From Egibacteraceae bacterium (GTDB lineage: Bacteria; Actinomycetota; Nitriliruptoria; Euzebyales; Egibacteraceae), in assembly GCA_030447925.1 (NCBI GenBank), contig JAUJNX010000004.1, positions 124,001-188,000 on the forward strand: a stretch of 64,000 nt of DNA. The letters are read 5' to 3'. Positions 27,681 to 37,305 of the stretch are shown here, in pieces (positions within the stretch are counted from its first letter, which is position 1; every line of letters begins with the position of its first letter). A program made the translations under genes and the position numbers. The notes beneath the pieces were generated by a model. The model saw only the letters and a program-made list of their open reading frames with translations, did not search any database and was not told where the DNA came from.

Positions 27681-28755
27681 GCCGCGACCGACGCGCAACG
27701 ACCCGACGCTGGCAGGGTTGGACGCGTCCACGCTGCCGGGCTCGATGCACAGCCAGTCCTCCGGCGACGTGCACTCCGGTAGGGCGCCGGGCGGCCGCGG
27801 CGTCGACCCGACCCGCAGCGACCCGACGCTGGCAGGGTTGGACGGGTCGACGCTGCCGGGCTGGATGCACAGCCAGGTCCGCAGCGCGCCGCAGACCGGG
27901 CAACCGGGCGCGGCCGGCGACGACGTGCGGGCGCCGCCGGCGCCGCGGGCGACGAGACGCGGGGCGCCGCCGGCGCCGGCGCGGTCAGGCCGGGGACGCC
28001 CGCGCGCAGCCACGACGGCGGCGTGGCCGCCGTCGGCGCCGGCGCCGACCACGCGGTCAGGTTCGGCGGGCCGAGGGGGACATCCGCGCCGTTGCGGTGG
28101 CACCGGGTCGGGCCGACGTCGGACCGGTCCCCACGCGACCGGTCGTGGGTCGAGCGGCAGGCCACGGAGCTGTACCCGCGCGCGTCGACGGCCGGGGACA
28201 CGGCGATCTCGAGCTGGAGCGCCTGGGGCGCGGTGAGCAGGCGGTCGTCGATGTCGATGCCGCCCTCGACCCCCAGCTGCACCGCCGCCTCGAGCGTGCG
28301 GATGTGGTTGCGCGTGAACTGGCTCTCGAGGGTGAACACGCGCAGCCCGCCGCCGGCCCGGCTCTCACCGCTGGCCAGCGCGCCTTGGGTGCCCCACCAG
28401 TGGCCGTCGTCGTCCGCGGCCCCGGTCAGCGCCCGCCGGCCGCGGACGTGCGGACCCCACGTGAAGGCCCGCCCGTCGGAGCACCACTCGACGTTGGCGG
28501 TCATGTAGGCCACCTCCTCGTGGCGGGGAGGACGCGCCCCACGGTCTGCGAGCTGAGGTAGGTGATGAGGTTGTCCTTGAACAGGTGGTCACCGGGCGCG
28601 GCGGTCTCCCGGCAGTCGCCGGTCGCGGGCACCAGGCCCCCGCCGTCCGGCGGTGCGGCCTGCGCGAGCGCGTCGCCATGCGGGACGGTCAGGATCATGG
28701 TCGCGGTGAGGAGGGACAGCACCGCGAGGCGTGCGGTGGCGGCGAGGGTTGGCAT
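27678..28755 (-). CDS. secreted protein with duplicated Cys-pair/NPASVG repeat, frameshifted
   Basis: AGGAG precedes the ATG at 28753-28755. Signal peptide ends ...HGDALAQ. The mature part reads LVPATGDCRETAAPGDHLFK, DNLITYLSSQTVGRVL. After a one-base step near 28517 it reads VAYMTANVEWCSDGRAFTWG ... VFTLESQFTRNHIRTLEAAV. A Pro/Ala linker follows and a second step near 27935. The end holds two tandem copies of a repeat: CGALRTWLCIQPGSVDPSNP + ASVGSLRVG, then CTSPEDWLCIEPGSVDASNP + ASVGSLRVG. A GAGGAGG and ATG near 28500 would allow two separate genes instead. Family not recognised; a related repeat occurs in the next large gene. Confidence 0.6.
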
Positions 28756-28922
28756 GGTGCGGGGCTCCTGCTCGTCCTGATCCGCGGCGGTCCGGTGACC
28801 GCGCGGGGCGGGCGACACCCGCCGGACGGGCCCCGTTGGGCCTGGCGTCACATGCGGTTCAGGGCGTGTTCATACCCTTTGTCGCCTTCCGACGTCCTGT
28901 CGCACGCGGGCGGCGCGCAGGT

Positions 28923-29728
28923 TCACGCGGAGGGACGGACGTGCTCGACGTCACCCGCGAGCAGGCGGAGCGAGCCGCTCGCGTCGGTGCGGAGCTCCAG
29001 GGCCCCGTCGTCGGCGACCGCGGTCGCGGTGCCGACCACCTGCTCCCCCGCAGCCCGACCCGGACCCGGGCGCCGATCGTCGCCGACCGGGCGCGGTAGG
29101 CGGGCAGGAAGGCGCGGGGGTGGTCCTGCCAGTCGCGGTAGCGGTCCCCGAAGGACGCCACGAACGCCTCGAGCAGCCGCCAGCGGTCCGAGGAGCCGCC
29201 CGCCTCCGCCAGCGACGTGGCGCCCGCCAGCGCGGGCGGGCGGTCCACCCGCGCCAGTCGACGTTCACGCCCACGCCGACCACGGCCGCGGCGCGCCCGC
29301 CGCGGCGGGGACGGGGACCGCGGCCTCGACGAGGATCCCGGCCACCTTCCGGCCCCCGGCCAGCAGGTCGTTGGGCCACTTCCAGGACCGCGCCGGCCCC
29401 CGCCGCCTCGGCCAGGGCCAGTCCGGTCAGCAGGGTCAGCAGCGGCAGGTCGGCGGCACCGACCCGGGGCCGGGTCACCAGCGACAGGAGCAGGGACGTC
29501 CCCGGCGCGCGCGCTCCACGCCCGTCCGCGCCGCCCCCGCCCGGCCGTCTGCACGTCGGCGAGCACCAGGTGGCCCTCCGGCGCGCCCGTCGCCGCGGCC
29601 GCGGTGGCCAGGGCGTTGGTCGACCCGGCCACGTCGTGCCAGTCGACGGCGGACACCAGGGACGGGCCGTCGACGAGGGCGCGGACCAGTTCAGGGCGGC
29701 GGCACCGCCCCAGCCTGCCAGAGCCCAC
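28923..29728 (-). CDS. birA: biotin protein ligase, several frameshifts
   Basis: Reads in at least three frames: VDWHDVAGSTNALATAAAAT (substrate-binding S-T-N), LVLADVQTAGRGRRGRAW (the biotin/ATP loop G-R-G-R-x-G-R), LPLLTLLTGLALAEAAGAG, VVGVGVNVDWRG, then DRYRDWQDHPRAFLPAYRAR with IGARVRV, and finally ALELRTDASGSLRLLAGDVE + HVRPS before the stop. All core motifs survive; only single-base steps break it. BirA forms biotinyl-AMP and attaches biotin to BCCP lysines; its targets here are the two alpha subunits at 18012 and 58218. An essential enzyme in pieces argues for sequencing indels. Confidence 0.7.
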
Positions 29729-29744
29729 CCGGGCGGGGGTGTGG

Positions 29745-32023
29745 TCAGTCGCCGTTCCAGCAGCGGGCGGGGTTGGTGACGCAGTTCCAGCCGTCTCGCA
29801 GCACCCCGCCGACGTCGCCGTGCTGCACCCGGTCCCAGCTGCTGCCCGCCGCCTGGGTGGCGCGCTGCACCTGGTCCCCGCCCGCCGACGACGCCGGCCT
29901 CGACGGCGGCGGCGGCGCGCTGGCGGGCCGGCCGGTCCAACAGGCCCGCGGGCTGGTCACACAGCCCACCCCGTCGCGCACGACCCCGCCGACATCGCCG
30001 CTGACGGTACGGTCCCAGCTGCTGGCCGCCGCCCGCGCCGCCCGGTCCCACTGCCCACCCGACACCACCGGCGCCGGCACGGCCGCGCGCCGACCTGCAA
30101 CCGCCCGACACTGGCAGGGTTGGCCGGGTCACGCGACCCGGCCACGATGCAGCCCGACTGCACCGCCGAGGTGCACTCCGCCAACCGCGGCGCCGCAGGG
30201 GCGGCGGGGACGCCGACCTGCAACCGCCCGACACTGTTCGGGTCCCGCGGGTCACGCGAGCCGGCGACGATGCAGCCCGACTGCACCCGCCGAGGTGCAC
30301 TCCGCTCAGCCGCGGCGCGGTGGAGGTGGCGGGGCCGACCAGCAGCTCACCGGCGTGGCGGCCCCAGCAGCGCATCCGCGGGTCATCACACGGCCAGTCT
30401 CCGGCGCCAGCGAGTCCTGCCAGGCGTTGGACACCCCCGCCGCCCAATCGTGCACCCCCTCGCTGACCCGGCTGGGGATCGGCGCACCCTGCACCGCCGG
30501 CTCCACCCGCTCCAGCACCCCCGCAGCAGTGCGGCGCACCTGGTACGGCGACCCCTGCAACCCGCCCTGCCACTGCGCCTGACCGGTCACCACCGCCTCA
30601 CCCGTCCGCCACACCGTCTCATTGGCCTGCCCCAGCACCCCCGCCGTCGCCTCCCACAGCCCACCGACCGCGCTGCCCGCCCCACCCAACAGCTCCGCCG
30701 CCGCCACCCCCGGCTGCCCATAGGTCCGCAACGTCGCGTCCGCCGACGCCACCCGCCGGTCCAACGCCGCCCGCCCTCCGCGGTCAGCACGTCGTTGGCC
30801 AACCCCTCCCCCGCCACGTACCGGCCGGCGCCCAACGTCCCCAACTGCCCCGCCACATCGGCCACCGGCCCCAACACCGCCGCCCCGGTCTGCACCGCCA
30901 ACCCATCCCACCGCGCCCACGGATCGACGATCCCCCCGGACGCTCGTCCACCTGCTCCCACCACCCACCACACACCATCTGCCACGCGGGTCAGGCCCTC
31001 CGCCACCGGCACGCCCACGCTGCCGGACGAGGCCGTCGTCCTGCGGCGGGTTGAGCGCGGCGTTGGTCAGCAGCGTCTGGAAGCCCGGCAGGCCGAAGCC
31101 CAGCCCGGCGGTCAGGGCGGTCTGCCGGGGCGTGCGGTGGACCGGACGCTCTCGACGGTGAAGGGCACGGCGACGCCCAGCCCGACGTTGAGGGCCCGGG
31201 GCCGTAGTAGTTCAACCAGTCCTGGTCGGTCTGCAGGATGGGGCGCCCGTCCGCGTCGCGCGCCAGACCGGGGACAGCGCGGCGTCGACCTGCGGGATCA
31301 CGAACTCGTTGCCGCCGAGGATCAGGCCTGAGGCCTGGAGCAGCGTCCCCGGGCGCCGCTGTCCAGCCGCCTGGTGCTCAGGGTGCTGGGCGACGCCGGG
31401 TTCGCGGGGCGGTTGCGGTTCGACACGATGTACTCGAGAAACTGGTTGCGCTGCCCGGCGGGAGGGTGTTGGCGTACTGGACGTACTGCCGGCCCCGCTC
31501 GGTCAGGAACCACCCGTTGGCGGCCTGCAGCTCCCTGCCCAGGTGGTCGACGCCGTAGATGACGGCGCCGTCGGCCGCCATGTTCGCCCCGAAGTTCACG
31601 GCCGGGTCGATGAAAAGCCTGCTGTTGAGCAGGGTCTGACCGGTCAGGCCGCGCACGATGGTGGCGGGCTGGGCCGCGAGTGCGCTGCCGAAGCCGTCGG
31701 TGGTCGACAGAATCCCCAGGGAGAACGGGATGCCGGCGCCCGTGTAGCCGATCGACTCTGGCCGCAGGACCTGGCTGAGGTCACCGCTCTGGATCGCCCC
31801 ACCCCAGGTCTCCCATGCGGTGCGGTCGATGGTGAACGGGCCGCAGTCCGGCGGCGCGCCGCCTGCCTCGGGCGTCAGGGGTTGGGGCCGGCGGCGGCGA
31901 GCTCCCCCGGCGCGGTCGGCGCGACGGGTCCTGCGCCAGCGCGGGGCCGGCCGGCAGGACCACCAGTGCGGCGGCGACCGCGGCGGCGGCGAGGCGTGCA
32001 GCAACCCATCGGGGATGATGCAT
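29745..32023 (-). CDS. large secreted protein with two kinds of C-terminal Cys repeats, frameshifted
   Basis: ATG at 32021-32023 after AGGAG; signal peptide MHHPRWVAARLAAAAVAAAL ... GPALAQ. The pieces read in order: DCGPFTIDRTAWETWGGAIQ ... GRELQAANGWFLTERGRQYV; QFLEYIVSNRNRPANPASPS; LLQASGLILGGNEFVIPQVD; RALNVGLGVAVPFTVESVRS; GLANDVLTAEGG; LWEATAGVLGQANETVWRTG. Then come two copies of CTSAVQSGCIVAGSRDP...SVGRLQVG and two of SSWDR...GDVGGV-x-RDG-x2-C-V-T-x-P-x2-CW. About 750 residues. The middle resembles the end of the 37302-39238 protein. At least six frame steps. No enzyme motif seen; a structural or surface role is inferred. Confidence 0.55.
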
Positions 32024-32087
32024 GTCGGCTCCTGGTTCCGGCGCTCGGCGTCGGTGGCCCTGCACGGGCCGGTCGTGGGCGGCGGTG

Positions 32088-34130
32088 TCAGTGGGCGAAC
32101 TCGCGCTGGCCGGCCGGGCCGATGCCGGGCAGGTAGCGCCACGCGTCACGCCAGGCGCCGCGGACGGGGTCCAGCGGATGGGGGTAGGTCAGCACGTCCA
32201 CGCCGCCTGGCCCGCCTGCTGCACCCAGTTCGGCTGCGGCTGCGGCTGCGGCTGGGGCCGGGGCGCGGCGACGGTGTCGTGCTCGGGCCGGCGCACCGCC
32301 GACGGCGCCGCGGGCGGGCTGCACCCGCGACCCACCCGCGGGCGCCCGCACCGCGGGCGGGTTCCACACCGGCGCCGACCCGCCCGAGGTGACCGCCGAC
32401 GGCGCCGACGGGGCGGAGGCGAAGCCGTTGATGCGCTCCCAGTTCGGGCACGACGCATCCAGGCACGGCCCCGATCCCCTCACCCACGATCGCCGGACCC
32501 ACGATCTTGGGACCCACGATCGCCGGACCCACGATCGCCGGCCCCCACGATCGCCGGCCCACGATCGCCGGGCCCGTGATCATGACCCACCCGGTTGGAA
32601 TAGGAGCCGCCCAGCGCCTCGGTCGCTCGCTGCGCGGACAACCCGAACCGCGACGACAACTCCTGCTGATGGTTGTTGAACACCTCCGCCGCCGAATGCG
32701 CGATCACACCCTCAGCCTGCAGATCACGCTGCCAGGCCGCCATCTGCGCCGCGAGCTCCTCCTCGGGCACCGCGGGGAACGTGTAGACCTGCGGCGCCGC
32801 CGGTTCGCCCAGCGGAAGGTCTCCGGCGCCCACAGGTCCTCGGGCTGGGGCTGCGGCGCCCCGTATCGGTCCAGGTCAGGTCGTCGGGGGACGTGGGGAA
32901 CGTCTCCAGCTGCGGCGCGACCGGCGCGGGTGCGGGGAAGGGCCGCAGCGTCGACCCGTCCAGCTCCGGGTCCCACGGGGGCAGTTCCGGCGCGATCGTG
33001 ATCCCGCCCCCGGCGCCCTCGCGGTCCGTCCCGCCGTCCGCGCCGGGGCGCCCGCCGCTGCTCGGACCTCGTCGCCGGCTCCGCGGCGCCGGTGTCACCC
33101 GTCACGGGCGCGTAGCCGGTCATGTGCAGGCGCAGGTCGTAGGTGTCCTCCGGCAGGGTGCCGCCAAAGTTGATGGAGTAGACGTCGCCGTCGTGGTTGA
33201 CCGCGTTCCAGACGCGTCCCACGGAGTCCTCGCCCGGCCGCGCGAAGGTCGCCCGAGGCCGCGGTCACCCGGTTCGGGCAGCAGGTCGACGAGCTCGGCG
33301 AGCCCGTCCATCGGGATCGCCGGGCCGAACAGCTCCGTCAGCTCCGCCGTGCGGACGTGGCCGGGCGGGCTCAGCCACTCGTGACCGGACGCCGGCCGGC
33401 CCGCCAGCCAGCTGTCGCAGGCCATCGCGACGTTGCCGCAACTGCCGGCGCTCCCGGTCGGGTTCAGGTTCCGGCCGATCTCCATCGGGTGGCCGCCACC
33501 CCGAACAGGTCCGGGACCGCGTCCGGTGCGGGCTGCAGCACCGCCACCCCGACGCGTCGACGCCGACGCGCTGGATGCCGTAGGGGTTGTCGCCGGGCTG
33601 CTCCAGGAACGTCTCGAGGCCGGGGATCATGTCCCCGAAGGCGGTCGCGCCCGCCTGCCGCGACGCGGCCTGCCGGGCAGCCCACTGCGCGTTCATCCAC
33701 TGGTCGTAGGCGGCGCGCCCGCGGGGCGTTGGCCTCGGTCACCCGCGCCGCGGCCGCCTGGACCTCGGGATGCTCCCCGAGCTCGTCGAAGGACAGTTGC
33801 GGGTTGGCCGCCTCCACCGCGGCCCGCACGGCCCCGTAGTCGGCGAATGCCTGCTCCGCGGCGGGCGCGTCAACCCGGCGGTACTGGTGGTGGAGGGACT
33901 CCGCCAGCTGCTCCGCGTCGATCACGGCCTGGGGGTCGCTGAGGATCCCGAGGTCCAGGTCGACGTCGAGCACACCGAAGTCCAGGCCTGCCCACGGGTC
34001 CTCCGCCGGCCCGGCCGCGGTGGCGGGGTCGGGCCCCGCAGGCGCGGCGGCGCCGGGCGGCGCGACCACGCCGAGGGCCACCAGGGTCGCGCCCACCAGC
34101 ACCAGCGCGCGCGACGGCGCGCCGCCTCAC
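32088..34130 (-). CDS. secreted IVG-repeat protein with papain-fold-toxin-like region, frameshifted
   Basis: GTG at 34128-34130 overlaps the previous stop (GTGA); the leader MRRRAVARA + LVLVGATLVALGVVAPPGAA is a signal peptide. The order is DPWAGLDFGVLDVDLDLGIL and a helical stretch; a region with SCGNVAMACDSWLAGRPASG and, about 75 residues on, GRVWNAVNHDGDVYSINFGG; a Pro-rich linker; the shared helix AEGVIAHSAAEVFNNHQQEL; IVGPx pentapeptides; GPCLDASCPNW; and the shared tail ending PGIGPAGQREFAH. The Cys region and the WNAVNHDGDVY region resemble the papain-fold toxin (Tox-PL) pattern, but Arg stands where the family has the catalytic His. At least six frame steps. If correct this is an exported effector or a degenerate one. 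Confidence 0.55.
32471..32582 (-). repeat. IVG pentapeptide tract, copy 1
   Basis: Tandem 15-base units coding I-V-G-P-x run through this segment: ITGPA, then IVG-type units including IVGPK, IVGPA and IVGEG, before the C-x4-C motif. Two or three single-base losses interrupt the frame, so each block reads in a different frame. Confidence 0.7.
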
Positions 34131-35640
34131 CCGCCGGTCGTTCGCATCGGACGTGTCCTCCCAGGCCGGCGGGGCGGTCGTGAGCGGGCACGGTCAACCG
34201 GGCCGGGAGAAGGCGCGAACCACTCGGGGAGGTCGGCCGGCTCGCCCTGGACGACGCGGACGACCAGCTCGCCGGCCTCCGCGGTGACGTCCAGCTGCGC
34301 GCGCCGCCCTCGAGCACCATGGCGACGGTGTTCCCGGCCGTGCCGGTCTCCGCGGGCAGCGCGGTCGCCGTCGCGGCCTCCGCGGTGGCGGTGGCGGTCT
34401 CGGGGGCCGCGGTCCGGGTCTCCACGGTGAGCGTCTCCGCGGCGAGGACCACCGAGGGTGCGGTCAGGGACTCCGCGGGCAGGGGCCGGACGACGACGGT
34501 GTCGCCGTCGGGGCGCAGCTCGCGGAGGGGCGCCGCGGGCGCCGACACGACCAGGGCGGCCGACGTGCGGACCTCGGACGCCGCGGGCTCGTCGGCGGGC
34601 GGGGCGTCGGGCTTGGCGTCGGCGGGCGGGGCGGCCGGCGCGTCGTCGGGCTCGTCGGCGGGCGGGGCGGCCGGCGCGTCGTCGGGCTCGTCGGCGGGCG
34701 GGGCGGCCGGCGCGTCGTCGGGCTCGTCGGCGGGCGGGGCGGCCGGCGCGTCGTCGGGCTCGTCGGCGGGCGGGGCGGCCGGCGCGGCGTCGGGCTTGGC
34801 GTCGGCGGGCGGGGCGGCCGGCGCGGCGTCGGGCTTGGCGTCGGCGGGCGGGGCGTCGGACGCCGCCTGCCCCCCGCCGCCCGCGGGGGCGGTCCCGCGT
34901 TCCTCGTCGCCGTCGGGCTCGACCGGCGGGCGGGCGAACCGGTCGGCGCGGGCCGGGTCCTCGTCCGGCTCCGGCTCGTCCTTGTCGGGGGTGGGGGCGT
35001 CGGCGCCCGATGGCGGCGCGGTCGCGGCGGGGGTGGGCGCGTCCTGCTTCGGCTCCGCGCGTCGCCGTTCCGGCGCGCGCGGCGGCGACGGCGGCATCCA
35101 GCAGTGCGCTGTCCTCGTCGGCGCGGGCCACGTCCACCGGTTCGGTCGGCTCCGGATCGGGCTCCTCGGTCGGCTCCGCGGGAACCGCCGCGGGGGCTGC
35201 GGGGCGGCGGCGACCTGCTGCTCCGGGCGGCCGGGGCGGCCGGGGCGGCCGGGGTGACCGGCGCGGCGGGGGCGGCGGGGACCGCGGCGTCGCCGGGCGC
35301 GACCGCGGGCTGCTGCGGCGCGGGCTCGGCGGGCGCCGGCTCGGCGGGGGCGGGCTCGGGCGCGACGTCGGTGAGGTCCCACACCGTGGCGGCGGCCTCG
35401 GCGGGCGCACCCTCGGCGACCGCCTGCTCCCGGCTGGCCGCGGGCGCCAGGACCGGCAGGTCGGGCTCCACGCGCATCTGCAGCTCGGGGATGGTGGTGA
35501 CCGCCACCGTCGCCGGCACCGAGCACGAGGGCCAGCACGACCACCAGCACCACCGCGGCCTGCTGCCCGCGCACCATCGCCCAGCGCAACCGCAGGCGGC
35601 GCGCCGACGGGTCCTGTCCCATCCCGGTCTCCCTGGGCAT
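34127..35640 (-). CDS. membrane-anchored Pro/Ala/Asp-rich protein, frameshifted
   Basis: ATG at 35638-35640 shares a base with the upstream stop. The N-terminus SARRLRLRWAMVRGQQAAVV + LVVVLALVLG is a single anchor. Outside, the pieces read VAVTTIPELQMRVEPDLPVL, VWDLTDVAPEPAPAEPAPAE, then an acidic Pro/Ala region with 12-13-residue tandem repeats. The end is beta-rich: LRELRPDGDTVVVRPLPAES, LTVETRTAAPETATATAEAA, then VTAEAGELVVRVVQGEPADL + PEWF. It looks like a wall-spanning stalk with a terminal beta domain. Stop overlaps the next GTG. About three frame steps. Confidence 0.55.
34588..34858 (-). repeat. in-frame tandem repeat of 36/39 bases
   Basis: In coding order: two units of PPADAKPDAAPAA (39 bases), four near-identical units of PPADEPDDAPAA (36 bases), then shorter remnants PPADAKPDA and PPADEPAA. 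All are in frame with the anchored protein. The unit count could vary between strains by slippage. Confidence 0.85.
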
Positions 35641-36471
35641 CACGGCGCCTCCGTCGGAGCGGCGGTCACCGTCTCCGCCGTGGCCAGCACGACGTCGTCG
35701 GGGATGCGCGGCTGGAAGGGACGCCGAAGTCGAAGTACTCCACGATCGTGACGATGGAGGCGCCGCCGGCCACCCCGGCGGTGGCGCTCGCCCTCCGCCG
35801 CCCGCGGCAGGTCCAGCCGGTAGGACATGCGCCGGACCAGCCCCTCGCCGACCCACAGGTCGAAGGGCAGCTCGGTGATGCCTCCTGCTCGGCGAGCTCG
35901 GTGAGGATGGCGCGCTGGTCCTCCGGCGCGGCCTCCGCGGCGCGGGGCAGGTCGACAGCGGTGACGCGGTAGTGGACGACGGCACGCCGCGGACCTCCTC
36001 CTCGCCGACCTCCTCCAGCGCGGTGACGCCGCCCGCCAGCAGCTCGAGGCGGCTGCCGAAGGTCCGCGCTGCCCAGACCCCCTTGCGCCGCCGCGTCGTC
36101 CGCGGCCAGCTTTCGTCCAGGCTGCTCCACCGGCCAGGCGGCGGAGCGGACGTAGAGTGGCTGTCGCCGATGACGACCATCGGCACGGCGTCGCCGGGCC
36201 AACCCAGGCTCGGTGAAGGCGGGGCCCCGATCGCGGACCTCCAGCTCCATGCCGAGCCCGGCTCGAACTGGATGAGCCCGGTCGCGTCGGTGCGCTGCTT
36301 GGGCTGGCTCCAGACCGCCGTCCACCACGCTGGTGACGGCGATCCGGGCGGTGCCCTGCTCGCTGGTGCGGCGGCCCGCCTCGGCGAGGTCGTCGAAGTC
36401 AAGGAGGGCCCGCAGCCCGCTGCCAGCAGGCAGACGGCGACGAGCAGGCTGATCGATCTCCGGACGGGCAT
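35640..36471 (-). CDS. LprG/LppX-like lipoprotein, frameshifted
   Basis: ATG at 36469-36471; signal and lipobox SISLLVAVCLLAAGC. The pieces read LDFDDLAEAGRRTSEQGTAR + IAVTSVVDGG, DATGLIQFEPG, MVVIGDSH, VHYRVTAVDLPRAAEAAPED, MSYRLDLPRAAEGE and PRIPDDVVLATAETVTAAP. This order of a lipid anchor, antiparallel strands, a V-x-Y-x-V-x-V-D strand and a late DLWVGEGLV-RRMSYRL strand follows the LolA-like LppX/LprG lipoproteins of actinobacteria, which bind glycolipids or lipids. About six frame steps, so details are uncertain. Confidence 0.5.
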
Positions 36472-36486
36472 GCGGGGCTCCTCGCA

Positions 36487-37305
36487 TCAGTGGGCGAACT
36501 CGCGCTGGCCGGCCGGGCCGATGCCGGGCAGGTAGCCACGCGTCGCGCCAGGCGCCGCGGACGGGGTCCAGCGGATGGGGTAGGTCAGCACGTCCCACGC
36601 CGCCTGGCCCGCCTGCTGCACCCAGTTCGGCTGCTGCTGCGGCTGCGGCCGGGGCCGGGGTGCGGCGACGGTGTCGTGCTCGGGCCGGCGCACCGCCGAC
36701 GGCGCCGCCGGCGCGGCCGGCGCGGGCTGCACCCGCGACCCACCCGCGGGCGCCCGCACCGCGGGCGGGTTCCACACCGGCGCCGACCCGCCCGAGGTGA
36801 CCGCCGACGGCGCCGACGGGTGGAGGCGAAGCCGTTGATGCGCCCCAGTTCGGGCACGACGCATCCAGGCACGGCCCCACGATCCCCTCACCCACGATCC
36901 CCGGCCCCACGATCGCCGGACCCACGATCTTGGGACCCACGATCGCCGGCCCCACGATCGCCGCCCCACGATCGCCGGGCCCGTGATCCGCTGACCCCGC
37001 TGGTTGAAATAGGAGCCGCCCAGCGCCTCGGTCGCCTGCTGCGCGGACAACCCGAACCGCGACGACAACTCCTGCTGGTGGTTGTTGAACACCTCCGCCG
37101 CCGAGTGCGCGATCACACCGTCGGCCTGCAGGTCTGGCTGCCAGCGCTGCATCTCCGCCTGCAACGCCGCCGTCGTCACCGTCGACGTCGCCGTCACCGG
37201 CGCCCCCACCTGCTGGGCGGCGGCGCCACCGGCGGCTGCTGGTTGGGGTTCTGCCCCCAGTTGCACGCCAACCCCCGCCGCGGCGTTCACCACCGGGTTT
37301 GTCAT
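36487..37305 (-). CDS. IVG-repeat protein, short copy without signal peptide, frameshifted
   Basis: ATG at 37303-37305 overlaps the stop of the next upstream gene (ATGA). It starts TNPVVNAAAGVGVQLGAEPQ with no signal peptide. It then has the shared helix ALQAEMQRWQPDLQADGVIA, HSAAEVFNNHQQELSSRFGL and SAQQATEALGGSYFNQRG, the IVG pentapeptides, CLDASCPNW, the tail VTSGGSAPVWNPPAVRAPAG, PNWVQQAGQAAWDVLTYPIR and the shared end PGIGPAGQREFAH. Frame steps occur in the IVG tract and near 36560. Because it lacks a signal it may be translated as a continuation of its upstream neighbour, or be a truncated duplicate. Function unknown. Confidence 0.65.
   Translation of the reverse strand: MTNPVVNAAAGVGVQLGAEPQPAAAGGAAAQQVGAPVTATSTVTTAALQAEMQRWQPDLQADGVIAHSAAEVFNNHQQELSSRFGLSAQQATEALGGSYFNQRGQRITGPAIVGRRSWGRRSWVPRSWVRRSWGRGSWVRGSWGRAWMRRARTGAHQRLRLHPSAPSAVTSGGSAPVWNPPAVRAPAGGSRVQPAPAAPAAPSAVRRPEHDTVAAPRPRPQPQQQPNWVQQAGQAAWDVLTYPIRWTPSAAPGATRGYLPGIGPAGQREFAH
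36883..36993 (-). repeat. IVG pentapeptide tract, copy 2
   Basis: Eight tandem pentapeptide codons blocks (ITGPA, IVG-x, IVGPA, IVGPK, IVGPA, IVGPG, IVGEG, IVGPC) run into LDASCPNW. One base is missing in the second unit, which breaks the frame there. The unit order is the same as in copy 4 at 53985-54097. Confidence 0.8.

Noticed and set aside
27700..30290. Plus-strand repeats reading PTLAGL...MHSQ and PTLAGLAGSRDPATMQPDCT as a coding family
   Set aside because: They are the reverse of the minus-strand Cys-pair repeats, whose codons have far better G/C third positions and end at proper stops.
34128..34150. In-frame TGA readthrough joining the leader MRTTGG to the IVG-repeat protein
   Set aside because: A GTG overlapping the TGA (GTGA) with one missing base gives a better signal peptide and matches the overlap style of neighbouring genes.
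34588..34858. Regular 36-base repeats as a CRISPR array
   Set aside because: There are no unique spacers; the units are contiguous, in frame and code for a Pro/Ala/Asp repeat.
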